DNA of 64,000 nt from an archaeon (GCA_024276825.1 JAJRWI010000042.1:1-64000); one strand, 5' to 3'; numbered from the stretch's first letter, positions 36,915 through 47,575 are shown. Notes: a model not told the origin generated them from the letters alone. Made by a program: numbers and translations.

Positions 36915-37952
36915 ATGGAGTCTACAGAATTCCTTGAACTGATTGAGAGCATTCGACGTGGGATAGGTCTCGTTCGTGGGATTGAACCTAAGATACTCGA
37001 CATCCTTGAAGATGATACTGGATGTATTCATGTGCTTACCACCGACCGGTCTGAGAAACACATGATCCTTGGGCCAGCAGGAAGAGTGGTAACCGAGGCA
37101 GTAAAGAGAACGGGGAGGAATGTGAAGATCTATAGCAGGGATGATGTCATACTTCGTGAGTTCAGACTAAAACTTGTTCTTAGTAGAATCAACGAAATTC
37201 TCGAACATGTTAATGATATGCAGGGTGCGTTTCTTGAAAGACTGAAACTCATGATCAACGCCCGACTTAAGATACCAATAGTAAATCACCCAGTTGCGGA
37301 TTTAAAAGAGACCAACATCGAGGCAGGAGTTGCACTCTCAGGAGGAGCAGATAGCAGTGCATCAATGATAATAATCAAAAGATGGGGAATAACACCAAGA
37401 CCGCTGATTGTTGACAGAGGTGTTGAGTTTCTGCACCCGAAAGCTCGTCAAGACATAGTAGAGTTTTGTCGAAAACTGGGAGTGACTCCTGAGTTCATTC
37501 CTGTTGATGATGGCTTTTCAGAAGTCCTTGAAAAAACACGAGAGGGGCGCATTCACCCGTGTGGGCCATGCCACGAAATCGTGATGCGTACAGTCCACAG
37601 GTTTTCCAAGAAAAAAGGGATTCAGATAATTGTGACAGGAGAGTCATTACCAAGTGGTAGACAGTCACTTGTTCTAGATGATGGCATTCTCCATGTCCAC
37701 ATCCCAGCGGCTCTGGTCTTGACAAAATATGAAACTAGAAAGACCAGTGAAGAGTACCATGTCATTCACAGTAAATCAAAGTTTGGCTGCTCATTGCTTC
37801 ATGAAACATATCAATTAGGTTGGCAGGCAATTGGGCCTTCAATCTACAGAGTACTGAGAGAAGTGGATGCAGGATTCCTCTCAACTGCCAAGGCGTTATC
37901 ATTGATAAGGGGAATTGTCAAGGATCATCTAAAGCAAGAGGGAAATCAATGA
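36915..37952 (+). CDS. PP-loop ATPase of the tRNA-modifying type with N-terminal KH-like region
   Basis: 345 residues. The ATP pyrophosphatase loop is GVALSGGADSSASMII near residue 140. A Cys pair HPCGPCHEIVMR around residue 220 resembles the catalytic or iron-sulfur Cys of thiolation enzymes such as TtcA. The N-terminal 60-80 residues (IEPKILDILEDDTGCIHVL, GPAGRVVTEAVKRTGRNVK) read like a KH-type RNA-binding domain. Together they suggest an RNA-modifying enzyme, likely thiolation, of an archaeal type I cannot name. The stop overlaps the start of the next gene (ATGA). Confidence 0.7.
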   Translation: MESTEFLELIESIRRGIGLVRGIEPKILDILEDDTGCIHVLTTDRSEKHMILGPAGRVVTEAVKRTGRNVKIYSRDDVILREFRLKLVLSRINEILEHVNDMQGAFLERLKLMINARLKIPIVNHPVADLKETNIEAGVALSGGADSSASMIIIKRWGITPRPLIVDRGVEFLHPKARQDIVEFCRKLGVTPEFIPVDDGFSEVLEKTREGRIHPCGPCHEIVMRTVHRFSKKKGIQIIVTGESLPSGRQSLVLDDGILHVHIPAALVLTKYETRKTSEEYHVIHSKSKFGCSLLHETYQLGWQAIGPSIYRVLREVDAGFLSTAKALSLIRGIVKDHLKQEGNQ

Positions 37953-38416
37953 CAAAAGGGATATACGCATTAATATTGCAAAACGACAATGATAAGGAGA
38001 TTGCCATTGGTTCGCTCGGATTGGTCAGGTTTCACATGGGGTTCTATGTATATGTTGGTTCAGCAATGGGCCGAGGACCAACTAGTGTTGAGAACCGTGT
38101 GAGAAGACATTTTTCAGGGTCGAAGAAGAAACACTGGCATATTGATTATCTACTTGAGCATGTTGAGATTTATGATGTCCTATGGGCAAAGAGTGATGTG
38201 AGGCTAGAATGCAGCCTTGTTCAAGAGATAGTGAATATGAATGAGTTTGAATATGGCCCGAAATCATTTGGAAACTCCGACTGCAAATCTTTCTGTCAAG
38301 CTCACATCCTGAAATACAAGGGATTCAATACGCCTATGAATTATCTAATTGATGCCTTTTCAAAACTAGGCCTTGTTCCACATGATCATGATGACATGGA
38401 GCTTCGCAACGATTAA
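37949..38416 (+). CDS. GIY-YIG-like protein of the DUF123 family
   Basis: About 155 residues from ATG at 37949, four bases before the stop of the PP-loop gene. The DUF123 core has GIYALILQ, GFYVYVGSAMGRG and the arginine-rich VENRVRRHF, then KKHWHIDYLLE, matching a GIY-YIG fold with YVGSA in place of the YxG motif. In several archaea DUF123 is fused to endonuclease III; here it is alone. A Cys/His set (CKSFCQAHI) ends the domain. Coupled translation with an RNA-modifying-type ATPase is unusual. Confidence 0.75.
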   Translation: MTKGIYALILQNDNDKEIAIGSLGLVRFHMGFYVYVGSAMGRGPTSVENRVRRHFSGSKKKHWHIDYLLEHVEIYDVLWAKSDVRLECSLVQEIVNMNEFEYGPKSFGNSDCKSFCQAHILKYKGFNTPMNYLIDAFSKLGLVPHDHDDMELRND

Positions 38417-38460
38417 ATGTCTTTGATAACTCTAAGTAAAAACAGCGGAGGAACCGATTG

Positions 38461-38679
38461 ATGAATTGGAAGGCGGTTTTTGAACAATTACGAACCACCA
38501 ATCAGACATTCACAGTATACCTGAGATATACTCAGAGAGACTCGCTAGCAAAAGTTCCGAATGTCAGGGTGAGTGAAGTGCATGAGGACTATGTCATGCT
38601 GGAAAACCCATCAGGCTATGGGGTAGTGGGATATGAGGACATTCTCTATGTTTCCATTCCCAGAGCAAAAGGCTTCTAA
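38461..38679 (+). CDS. Small beta-rich protein, unknown
   Basis: 72 residues from ATG at 38461 (the TTG at 38458 is also in frame) behind a GGAGG site. It reads as a small beta barrel (FTVYLRYTQRD, VRVSEVHEDYVMLENPS, YGVVGYEDILYVSI), Lsm- or SH3-like in pattern. Family not recognised. It precedes the PH-like gene by about 75 bases and may share its operon. Confidence 0.6.
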   Translation: MNWKAVFEQLRTTNQTFTVYLRYTQRDSLAKVPNVRVSEVHEDYVMLENPSGYGVVGYEDILYVSIPRAKGF

Positions 38680-38753
38680 GCAATTCCAATTGCATGATAT
38701 GCAGAATCATTTTTTTAATGATGGTGAATAGTAAGACAGTGTTGGTGAGAAAA

Positions 38754-39716
38754 ATGTCACCGGTATCATATATCCCCTTAGAGGGAGAACGGATCCTAGC
38801 ACAAGGTCCTGAGTATTATGTGACGAATTATAGACTGGTTCAATATGATCATGGATCCAAGTCTACAGTCAGTCTACCATGGCACTTGGTGAAGGAGTAC
38901 AAGCTACTGCCAAGAACCGCCATGTTCAAAGTAGTAAATGGAATTGTAAACCTGATTGGTTCCATGCCCAAACGGGAAGAGGTCAGGGCTGCAATTGCAT
39001 TCAGAGAATTTGAGAATTTGACTGTAGGTGAACAAAGAAAACTATGTGATATTTCTGGTGTTCCCTTCATCCACCCCGATCATCCATACAACCTATGGAT
39101 AACTGTAGGATTTCATCAAAAATTGCAGTATGAGTTCTATAGAAGATTCGCATGGATTAAGGGAGAAGAGGTGTTTACATACTATCCGGATGCATTCATT
39201 CTGACTAACTATAGACTGTATCAGTATGACAGAAGGAAGAGAAAATTATACCTGTTTCCATTATACATGATACACACATTTGAGGCGAGAAGGGATAGAC
39301 TGAAAATACAAGCAACAACGGGCAATTTTGATATTCGTGGAATTGTTGTCAGACAAGATCATCTACTCAGAATGTGGCAGCAGCGTGCATGGGACTCCAT
39401 CCCCTCAGAACATCTGGAGTGGCTGTTATTAGAGTATACTACACTAGCCACAAGACATCCACTATCGCAGTATGCTGTAAGTGATGCATCTCATGTTAAG
39501 CCAACACATCAGGTTGTTGAACAGGACCAAATGCAAATGGAAGCCAGTTCTTCGACCCCAAGTAGTGGAACTGTTCTTGTGAAGCCGCAGATCAAGGCAA
39601 AGTGTGACAATTGTGGTGCCCCGTTATCATGGGAGTCGATTGATTGGGTTGGCCCTGATCAATACGCTTGTCCTAGTTGTGGACACGCCCACAATGTGGA
39701 CTACATAAGAATCTGA
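38754..39716 (+). CDS. Protein with two PH-like domains and a C-terminal zinc ribbon
   Basis: About 320 residues from ATG at 38754 (MSPVSYIPLEGERI); the track start at 38694 would add 20 residues. Two similar segments (EGERILAQGPEYYVTNYRLV with a following YDHGSKSTVSLPWHLV, and KGEEVFTYYPDAFILTNYRL with YDRRKRKLYLFPLYMI) have the pattern of bacterial/archaeal PH-like (bPH2, GRAM-type) domains: strand, turn, YxLTNYRL, then helix. A C-terminal zinc ribbon (CDNCGAPLSWES, CPSCGHAHN) follows a Ser/Gln-rich linker. No membrane helix is seen. Confidence 0.65.
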   Translation: MSPVSYIPLEGERILAQGPEYYVTNYRLVQYDHGSKSTVSLPWHLVKEYKLLPRTAMFKVVNGIVNLIGSMPKREEVRAAIAFREFENLTVGEQRKLCDISGVPFIHPDHPYNLWITVGFHQKLQYEFYRRFAWIKGEEVFTYYPDAFILTNYRLYQYDRRKRKLYLFPLYMIHTFEARRDRLKIQATTGNFDIRGIVVRQDHLLRMWQQRAWDSIPSEHLEWLLLEYTTLATRHPLSQYAVSDASHVKPTHQVVEQDQMQMEASSSTPSSGTVLVKPQIKAKCDNCGAPLSWESIDWVGPDQYACPSCGHAHNVDYIRI

Positions 39717-39803
39717 ACGTTTCAAGAATTGAATGGGAGTCCAGTGCCTTCCTGAAGAGTACTGGAATGCAATACTGAAGGCAGTCTAACTTGCAATGAA
39801 CGA

Positions 39804-41687
39804 TTACAATGCCCATTCAAGGGACAACCTCTTGATTGTTTCCTTGGTGGGCAATCCTGTTTCCAAGTCCCATCCTCTTAATCGATAATAATCATTAAGC
39901 ATTGGTTCAAGGTTGACAACTTGTCCCTTGCCTGGGCCTTCAGGCATAGGTTCTTTTGTGAAACGATCAGGAAGTCTATCATCTGCACGTGTGATTCCTT
40001 CACGAGCATTGAACATTCGCTTTAGAGTGATTTGTCGCTCTGCAATCGTAATCAGGTTCTCCACTTTTCCGAGATATTGCTCGCCAGTAGCAAGAGGCAG
40101 CATCTCTGCAAAGTCCTTCATCCAGAAGATTGGAGGCCATGAAACCGAGTACCAGCAGACAATCAGGGTATCACGTATTGCATAGGCATTTTCAGTTTCG
40201 AAGACTGCTGTTGCCTTGTACTTCTCAGTATAGGGGTTGATTATCTCGGGCAGCTTGTCAGCGCCCCATCTCTCTGCGGCCACCTCCTCATAACCTAATT
40301 GATCAACCACAACCAGACTTCTTAGATGATCGGCACCGCGCGCCCCAGTAGCATGACCAAGACCTATACTTCGATGAGTACGACCATCTTGGCCAGATAT
40401 CTCCATTCCCTTTACATGCAGGGCAAACTTCTCAGTACCTCGACCTAGAAACTCTGCGGCCCTCTTGCTCCCCTCGGCAAGAACATCGCCAAATCCCTCT
40501 CTACGACCAATCATTTTCAGCAGCTTGATCACTGTTTTGCTATCGTCCCATTTGAGAGTAATTCCACTAGTATCGTTCTCATTAATCAGACCCTCAACAA
40601 ATGACTCAATTGCAAATCCAATTGTCGCACCTGCTGAGATTATGTCCATCCCAAATTTATTGCAGATCTGGTTTGCCTTCAGAGTTGTCGGGTAATCGGC
40701 AATTCCCAGAGAACTACCTATTGCCATAAGACCCTCATATTCGGGCCCTTCTTCCAATGTTCCTGCAAATGGCCCATCGGGAATATAGTTGACCTTTTTG
40801 CATCCCAGACTGCAGCCAAAGCATGCCCTGTCAGATATTGTATATCTTGGACGAATGAAATCACCGCTAAGTTTCTCCCAGCCCGAGAAGACACCAGTCT
40901 TGTGATTATAAGTGGGCAACTCACCAATCTCTTGCTTAACAGCAGTGAGAATCCAAGTGCCCCATTTGCCCATTTCCTTGGCCTGCGGATTCTCTCTGAC
41001 TCTTCTGTGGGCATCTTTTGCAAGTTCTACAAATCCCTCATGATCTGCCACTTCAACAGCTCCAGTCCCCCGAATGGCAATTGCTTTCAGGTTCTTAGAA
41101 CCCATCACTGCACCCATTCCAGTGCGTCCTGCCGCACGAGCATGGTTAATCATAATTGATGCAAATCTGACCCTATTCTCCCCAGCAGGACCTATCGCGG
41201 CCACCTGTATGTCGGGGTCATGGTGTTTCTTTTGAATGGAAACTGTGGTATGATCGGTGGTCGAGCCCCAGAGATCGTCAGCACTGATAATCTGGAGGTC
41301 AGAGTCCTGAATCAGGATATAGACAGGCTCTTCAGACTTCCCCTCAACAACCAGCATGTCATAGCCTGCATATTTTAATTCGGGCCCGAGAAAGCCACCA
41401 ACATGACTCTCACCCCAGATGCCCGTGAGGGGCGCTTTGGAAACAAAAACAGTTCTCCCACTCATTGGCCAAAGCGTGCCAGTAATGGGCCCAGTTGAAA
41501 CCATCAGCTTGTTGTTTTCGCTCAAAGGATCGGTGCCTGCTTTAACCTCAGTGTACAAAACATGAGCAGCAAACCCGTCGCCGCCGATATACTCCTTAAT
41601 CCATTCGGAAGGCAAGGGGTCAATATGAAAAGTGCCATCACTGAGATTTACACGGAGAATCCTGCCCATGTAGCCCTTTGATGACAT
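39804..41687 (-). CDS. aor: Tungsten-dependent aldehyde:ferredoxin oxidoreductase
   Basis: 627 residues, full length for the family. N-terminal GYMGRILRVNLSDG and the WGESHVGGFLGPELKYAG region are AOR_N signatures; FGCSLGCKK near residue 290 carries the clustered Cys of the [4Fe-4S] site, with a later Cys in LIVCWYS. The enzyme oxidises aldehydes to acids with ferredoxin using tungsten-bis-pterin. Its ATG overlaps the stop of the ferredoxin gene (TAATG), so they form a functional pair. Confidence 0.93.
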   Translation of the reverse strand: MSSKGYMGRILRVNLSDGTFHIDPLPSEWIKEYIGGDGFAAHVLYTEVKAGTDPLSENNKLMVSTGPITGTLWPMSGRTVFVSKAPLTGIWGESHVGGFLGPELKYAGYDMLVVEGKSEEPVYILIQDSDLQIISADDLWGSTTDHTTVSIQKKHHDPDIQVAAIGPAGENRVRFASIMINHARAAGRTGMGAVMGSKNLKAIAIRGTGAVEVADHEGFVELAKDAHRRVRENPQAKEMGKWGTWILTAVKQEIGELPTYNHKTGVFSGWEKLSGDFIRPRYTISDRACFGCSLGCKKVNYIPDGPFAGTLEEGPEYEGLMAIGSSLGIADYPTTLKANQICNKFGMDIISAGATIGFAIESFVEGLINENDTSGITLKWDDSKTVIKLLKMIGRREGFGDVLAEGSKRAAEFLGRGTEKFALHVKGMEISGQDGRTHRSIGLGHATGARGADHLRSLVVVDQLGYEEVAAERWGADKLPEIINPYTEKYKATAVFETENAYAIRDTLIVCWYSVSWPPIFWMKDFAEMLPLATGEQYLGKVENLITIAERQITLKRMFNAREGITRADDRLPDRFTKEPMPEGPGKGQVVNLEPMLNDYYRLRGWDLETGLPTKETIKRLSLEWAL

Positions 41688-42202
41688 TATACATCCCCAC
41701 CAGCCTCTTCAACACTGGCTACTCTCTTGACCTCTCTCAAATACCTGTCAACTTTGCCATGTCTGTCCACAGTTGAAATAGAGGAAACGGGCCCATATGT
41801 AATGGCGCCTGTTGGACATATCTTTGCACACTCTGGGTCGCCATCGCAATGATTGCATTTGATAATCTTCATGGCGTATGTGTCAAGACGAATCACGCCA
41901 TTCACACAAGCGCCAACGCAAGACTTGCATAGAATACATTTGTCATGAACAACATAGACCATGTTTGAAACAGGATCCCTGCGCATCGCATAGACAGGAC
42001 ACACCTCGATACACGGGGCCTCTTCGCAGGGCGGACACACATTGGGAATGTCTAGTCCCAATGAGTCATACTTTACAATCTTGAGTCTTGCAAGACTTGG
42101 TTGAAACTTGCCTTCGTGCTTTGCAGAACACGCCAGTTCACAGAGTCTGCAACCTGTGCACTTGGAGTAATCAATGATGAGTTGATTTGCCAGTGTGGAC
42201 AC
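41687..42202 (-). CDS. Four-cluster ferredoxin-type protein, partner of AOR
   Basis: 171 residues with about four 4Fe-4S motifs: CTGCRLCELAC, CPPCEEAPCIEVCP, CILCKSCVGAC and CNHCDGDPECAKICP. This is the HycB/DMSO-reductase electron-transfer subunit layout. It likely passes electrons from the adjacent aldehyde oxidoreductase to ferredoxin or another carrier. The start is GTG at 42202; the ribosome site is weak. Confidence 0.9.
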   Translation of the reverse strand: MSTLANQLIIDYSKCTGCRLCELACSAKHEGKFQPSLARLKIVKYDSLGLDIPNVCPPCEEAPCIEVCPVYAMRRDPVSNMVYVVHDKCILCKSCVGACVNGVIRLDTYAMKIIKCNHCDGDPECAKICPTGAITYGPVSSISTVDRHGKVDRYLREVKRVASVEEAGGDV

Positions 42203-42240
42203 CTCTCTCTGTTCGATGCGTGATCTTCGAAAAAAGGTTT

Positions 42241-43308
42241 CTAATAGACCTGAATCACCCAGCCTCTAGTATCTTCAATCTCACCACATTGGATTCCCAT
42301 CAGTTCTGTTAATACTCTCTTTGCAGTATCTCCAGTCTTGTTTCCATTTATAATGTACTCATTGCCCTTGTATAGAAGGGAACCCACGGGAGCAACAACA
42401 GCAGCGGTGCCAACACCAAAGATCTCTTTGAGTCGTCCATTATTGATTCCCTCTATGACCTCATCGATGGACACCATTCGTTCTGAAACCTTCATTCCCC
42501 AGTCTCTGGTAATCTGAATGACGGAGTCACGAGTTATGCCCGGGAGTATAGTGCCCGTCAGTGGTGGTGTCACAAGCTCGTCCTCAAACAGAAGAAACAG
42601 GTTCATGGTCCCTGCCTCTTCAATATACTTGTGTTCAACTGCATCCAGCCACATGACTTGGGAACAACCCGCCTTAGCTGCAATCTCTCCTGCCAGAAGG
42701 CTTGCAGCATAATTTCCAAGTGTCTTTGCAAAGCCCACTCCGCCCTTTGCTGCTCGGGAGTATTTATCGCTCACGTAGATTTTTACTGGATTGAAGCCCT
42801 CTTTGAAATAGGGTCCAACAGGGCTGAGAATGATATAGAACAGATACTCCGTACTGGGCCTTAGACCAAGCTTTGGTTCCGATGCAATCATTGTGGGCCG
42901 AATATAGAGTGCCGTTCCTGGCTCTTGTGGGATCCAATCCTTATCAATCCGAACCAGTTTCTTCAAGGCCTCAACACAAAAATCAACATCGACCTGAGGC
43001 ATCACCATTCTTTTGGCAGAGTTGTTCAGTCGGCTAAAATTGTCCCGTGGTCTGAACAGGAAGACCTTGTCGCCCCGACGATAACCCTTCATCCCCTCAA
43101 ATATTCCCTGACCATAATGGAATATCAGAGCAGAAGGATCGAGTGATATGCTTTGATATGGCTGTATTCGTGGCGAGTGCCAGTGTTCATCAGAGTATTC
43201 CATGATAAACATGTGATCAGTATATACAGACCCAAAGGCCAGATTGACTGGGTCCTTGGGCTTTTCTTTGCGTTTATGTTCAGGAACCAAGTCGACCTCA
43301 ATTTCCAT
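42241..43308 (-). CDS. ilvE: Branched-chain amino acid aminotransferase
   Basis: Fold-type IV PLP aminotransferase, about 355 residues from ATG at 43308 (MEIEVDLVPEH). Signatures: FHYGQGIFEGMKGYRRGD, YIRPTMIASEPKLGLRPS, PLP-binding Lys in GFAKTLGNYAASL, and the phosphate-cup EEAGTMNLF and GTAAVVAPVG. It transfers amino groups between Glu and the branched-chain 2-oxo acids. The ATG at 43338 would add ten residues. Confidence 0.9.
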   Translation of the reverse strand: MEIEVDLVPEHKRKEKPKDPVNLAFGSVYTDHMFIMEYSDEHWHSPRIQPYQSISLDPSALIFHYGQGIFEGMKGYRRGDKVFLFRPRDNFSRLNNSAKRMVMPQVDVDFCVEALKKLVRIDKDWIPQEPGTALYIRPTMIASEPKLGLRPSTEYLFYIILSPVGPYFKEGFNPVKIYVSDKYSRAAKGGVGFAKTLGNYAASLLAGEIAAKAGCSQVMWLDAVEHKYIEEAGTMNLFLLFEDELVTPPLTGTILPGITRDSVIQITRDWGMKVSERMVSIDEVIEGINNGRLKEIFGVGTAAVVAPVGSLLYKGNEYIINGNKTGDTAKRVLTELMGIQCGEIEDTRGWVIQVY

Positions 43309-43414
43309 TTCGATTACCGACCTGTAGATAACATTCAACCATAAAAAGATAGGTTATGGTACAAATGCCTTATCTTTATTAGAAAATAAAATGTGAAACC
43401 TAGTAGTGATTATC

Positions 43415-43804
43415 ATGTCTGATGAGCAAGGCAACGATAAGCCAATTGGAACCGTGGAACTTGAGTTTGAAGTTGGAGACCTAGAACTTGAGATAAAGGG
43501 GCCTGCTGATGTGGTCGAGCGTATCTTCAAAGTGCTTATTGACAAGTTGGAGATTGCAAAAATCGAGATCACCCCAAAGGAGGAGTTTGATGAGTTCGAA
43601 TATGAGGGTGAAGAGGGGGAGGAAACACCTTTTGAACTTCATCAGAGAGAAGAGGAGTCATCACTCACAGAAGAACCTGAATCATCAACCGACAGCTTTG
43701 AGAGAACTCCATCCTTTGAGCCCACAAGACAGTCAGATGACTTTGACGAGCCAGGTTCTGACAAGCCCCCAAGCTGGGATGATCTCGACTTTGAGAGACC
43801 ATAA
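43415..43804 (+). CDS. Small acidic protein, unknown
   Basis: 129 residues from ATG at 43415 (MSDEQGNDKP; an ATG at 43406 adds three). A beta-alpha N-terminus (GTVELEFEVGDLELEIKGP, VVERIFKVLIDKLE) precedes a long disordered-looking acidic tail full of Glu, Ser and Asp (GEEGEETPFE, SDDFDEPGSDKPPSWDD). No family recognised. It lies 106 bases after the divergent ilvE gene. Confidence 0.6.
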   Translation: MSDEQGNDKPIGTVELEFEVGDLELEIKGPADVVERIFKVLIDKLEIAKIEITPKEEFDEFEYEGEEGEETPFELHQREEESSLTEEPESSTDSFERTPSFEPTRQSDDFDEPGSDKPPSWDDLDFERP

Positions 43805-43812
43805 TCGGTCAT

Positions 43813-43834
43813 TTCTAAGAACTAGGCCTTAGAA
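43813..43834 (+). terminator. Possible hairpin between the acidic-protein gene and the coiled-coil gene
   Basis: ttctaag (43813-43819) pairs with cttagaa (43828-43834) around an 8-nt loop, just after the stop at 43804. No long T run follows, so this could be a weak terminator or a chance hairpin. Confidence 0.3.
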
Positions 43835-43879
43835 AATCACTTAAGTTTGAAACCATGTAGATGGAGTGAGGACTGAACC

Positions 43880-44482
43880 ATGAGTCATTGGGAAGGCACT
43901 GAAGCAGATCCATACGATTTGGATCCAAAAGAGGTCCTGAGCCAATATAGCGTTGAATGGGTCGCCCTTCGAAAGTCCTATGAGGAACTCAAAAAGCAAC
44001 TCAATGAGATTCAACAAGAACTTGCTGAGCTTGACAGGAAACTTCATGATGGCGAAATCTCTGAACAGGAACATATGCGGCTTTACAAGGAAACATGGCT
44101 CAAGTCGACTCAGATGGTTCAAGTGAAGAGGGAGGTCGAGTCGAGGCTCTATGAGATTCAAAGAAAGATTCGTGCTGCCAATCAAGTTCTAAAGGAACAA
44201 GAAGCAGAACGCGAGCGGCGCGAGAGGATAGAGCAAGAGAAAACAAATGCCATGGTTGAATGGATGTCATTGAAGCAGGGATTCGACCTTGTCATCAACA
44301 GGAGGAAAGAGATCAACAGAGAGATGGACCTGCTCGAGATCCTTAGAAGAGAGGGTAAGATCTCCAATGAGGAATATAGAAGAAGACACCTTGAGCAGAT
44401 AAAGAGACTCGCAGAACTCAGGACTCTTGAAACAGACATCAGAAGAAGACTGGGAGAACTGCTTGAAATAATCAGAAGCTAA
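43880..44482 (+). CDS. Coiled-coil protein with two SHOCT-like repeats
   Basis: 200 residues, almost all helical. It holds a long coiled coil (KSYEELKKQLNEIQQELAEL; RREGKISNEEYRRRHLEQIK) and two SHOCT-type motifs, LHDGEISEQEHMRLYKETW and LRREGKISNEEYRRRH, each a helix-turn-helix with Gly-Glu/Lys-Ile-Ser at the turn. Function unknown; related in style to the protein at 19639. The gene ends at a strong bidirectional terminator. Confidence 0.7.
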   Translation: MSHWEGTEADPYDLDPKEVLSQYSVEWVALRKSYEELKKQLNEIQQELAELDRKLHDGEISEQEHMRLYKETWLKSTQMVQVKREVESRLYEIQRKIRAANQVLKEQEAERERRERIEQEKTNAMVEWMSLKQGFDLVINRRKEINREMDLLEILRREGKISNEEYRRRHLEQIKRLAELRTLETDIRRRLGELLEIIRS

Positions 44483-44510
44483 ATAACTTTTAGGAATAGA
44501 AAAAGTGGAA

Positions 44511-44537
44511 GACCCCCAAGGGGGTCATATTCTGTTT

Positions 44538-44540
<3 letters not shown>
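44511..44540. terminator. Bidirectional hairpin terminator between coiled-coil gene and gdhA
   Basis: A perfect palindrome gacccccaagggggtc (44511-44526) is flanked by aaaaag on the left and a run of T near 44535-44539 on the right, so it can stop transcription from both the plus-strand gene ending at 44482 and the minus-strand gene ending at 44538. Confidence 0.75.
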
Positions 44541-46025
<1,485 letters not shown>

Positions 46026-46037
46026 TTAATATATAAG
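46026..46037 (+). promoter_or_regulatory. TATA box of the HEPN-type operon
   Basis: ttaatatataag lies about 50 bases before the ATG at 46086, in AT-rich DNA, a good archaeal TATA box placement. Confidence 0.45.
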
Positions 46038-46085
46038 CTGAACAAGATTAATTAAAATGGCACATTGAAGAGGTGCAGACAAAGA

Positions 46086-46748
46086 ATGGAACCAATCGTC
46101 GATATGAACAAGATCACTGTTGCTTTCAGTTCTCCATTCCCAATTGAGTTCGGTCAACTGCAAGAGAGATTGTCTGAACATGGTTACAGTCAACCAACAG
46201 ATAAAGCACAGCGATTCAGATTTCTGGAGTCAGGTCAAGCAATTCCAATCAGCGTCTTGTCAAAAGATTCTTTTGAGCTTGCATATGACGAGCAACGAGG
46301 GTTTTTGTCAATAGAGTCAGAAGAGTTTAGCGATGAACTGGGTGCTGAACTTGAAAATGTAATAGAATCAGTGAATGATCTTCCAAACCTTGCCGCTGAA
46401 TTGAACTGGTACGAACTACACCTTGTTTGTCGAGTGCTTGGCAGCAAGCATCCTCTGGATAATATTGTTGCACCTTCAAAAGCACATTCATTATTTAAGA
46501 AGATCAGTGGACTGGATCCACGCTATTTCTCTAGGAGTTATTGCTCATTTTCAGGTGATTTGCCCAGCAAGCCACTCAATCAAGTAGTTGATTGGATACA
46601 TATCACAATGGGTGTCTTTGTGCCAAATCCAAAATACTATCAAATGCGATTCATCTGTCGGCGGGGAGATTTAGCAAAAGTAATAGAATTCTACAAAGCC
46701 CTTCCAAATATGATTAGGGAATTTTCCGCATCAGACGTCTGGGAGTGA
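46086..46748 (+). CDS. Unknown protein, first gene of an AT-rich operon
   Basis: 220 residues from ATG at 46086, with GAGGTG upstream; a TTG at 46065 is less likely. Mixed alpha/beta, no membrane segments. It has the general feel of the sporadically found TIGR04255-type proteins (N-terminal PIEFG, C-terminal WIHITMGVFVPNP), but I cannot confirm this. Lower GC and different codon use from the neighbours suggest transfer. The stop overlaps the GTG of the next gene (GTGA). Confidence 0.55.
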   Translation: MEPIVDMNKITVAFSSPFPIEFGQLQERLSEHGYSQPTDKAQRFRFLESGQAIPISVLSKDSFELAYDEQRGFLSIESEEFSDELGAELENVIESVNDLPNLAAELNWYELHLVCRVLGSKHPLDNIVAPSKAHSLFKKISGLDPRYFSRSYCSFSGDLPSKPLNQVVDWIHITMGVFVPNPKYYQMRFICRRGDLAKVIEFYKALPNMIREFSASDVWE

Positions 46749-47575
46749 TACTAATGGCGAGCGCAATTCAGCATAGTAGTTCAACCTGTGCTGCTTGCCC
46801 AATTGGTAATAGTCTTGAATACAGCACATCTGGTGTAGAGAGTCAAGCTGATATTGGGACTGAATTAATAGATTCTGCAGAATTGGACCATCAGTTATCA
46901 TCAATTGACAATTATGAGTTCAATGTCGGAAGAATCCCCCATCCAATATTCAATAGAAACAATAACATGATTTTCATGAGATACTTATTACAAAACCAAA
47001 TAATGTCATTATTCACTCCATTTGAGTTTGATACAGATGCTGATTTTTCCCTCAGTCTGCCGCATCTTATTTCAGTTTCCATGATGACATTCAGCCCTAA
47101 CCAGGTCGAAGAGTTATTTCATAAGATTTTCTTTCGTACATTGCTTAATACTAGATTTTTGCCTCTCGAATTTCAAACATTAGAAATGCACTGGAAGAGT
47201 ACTACGAGTGACCAAAAAATATCGATTGATCTCACAACTAAAGAGTATTTGAGAAATCACCCGGTAATAGAAAGAACAACAAGGGCGATCATTCGGAAAC
47301 TGCAGGACCACCTCTATCTGAATCTCGAGGATTATGATTTCAAAGTGATGATGACTCAAGATCCTGAGTGTGATCAACCAGATGTAAGAATAATTGTTTC
47401 TACTGCTAAACTTGATTTCCAAGAGATGTTTGATATATGGGATGTATTAAGTGATATTGCTTTGAAAACGGTGCAGATGATAGGAGAATCCTTGAAACTT
47501 GGTAATGAGGAGATTGAAGAATTACTGGATATCATTACTGTTTCAATACAACCAAAGAGGTTCAGCGATGAGTAA
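46745..47575 (+). CDS. Unknown protein, second gene of the AT-rich operon
   Basis: 276 residues from GTG at 46745 overlapping the previous stop; ATG at 46754 is an alternative. The N-terminus is Ser/Cys-rich (SSSTCAACPIGN) and the rest is alpha/beta (RRIP-like NVGRIPHPIFNRN, MRYLLQNQ, RIIVSTAKLDF). No known family recognised. It overlaps the next gene by eight bases. Confidence 0.55.
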   Translation: MILMASAIQHSSSTCAACPIGNSLEYSTSGVESQADIGTELIDSAELDHQLSSIDNYEFNVGRIPHPIFNRNNNMIFMRYLLQNQIMSLFTPFEFDTDADFSLSLPHLISVSMMTFSPNQVEELFHKIFFRTLLNTRFLPLEFQTLEMHWKSTTSDQKISIDLTTKEYLRNHPVIERTTRAIIRKLQDHLYLNLEDYDFKVMMTQDPECDQPDVRIIVSTAKLDFQEMFDIWDVLSDIALKTVQMIGESLKLGNEEIEELLDIITVSIQPKRFSDE

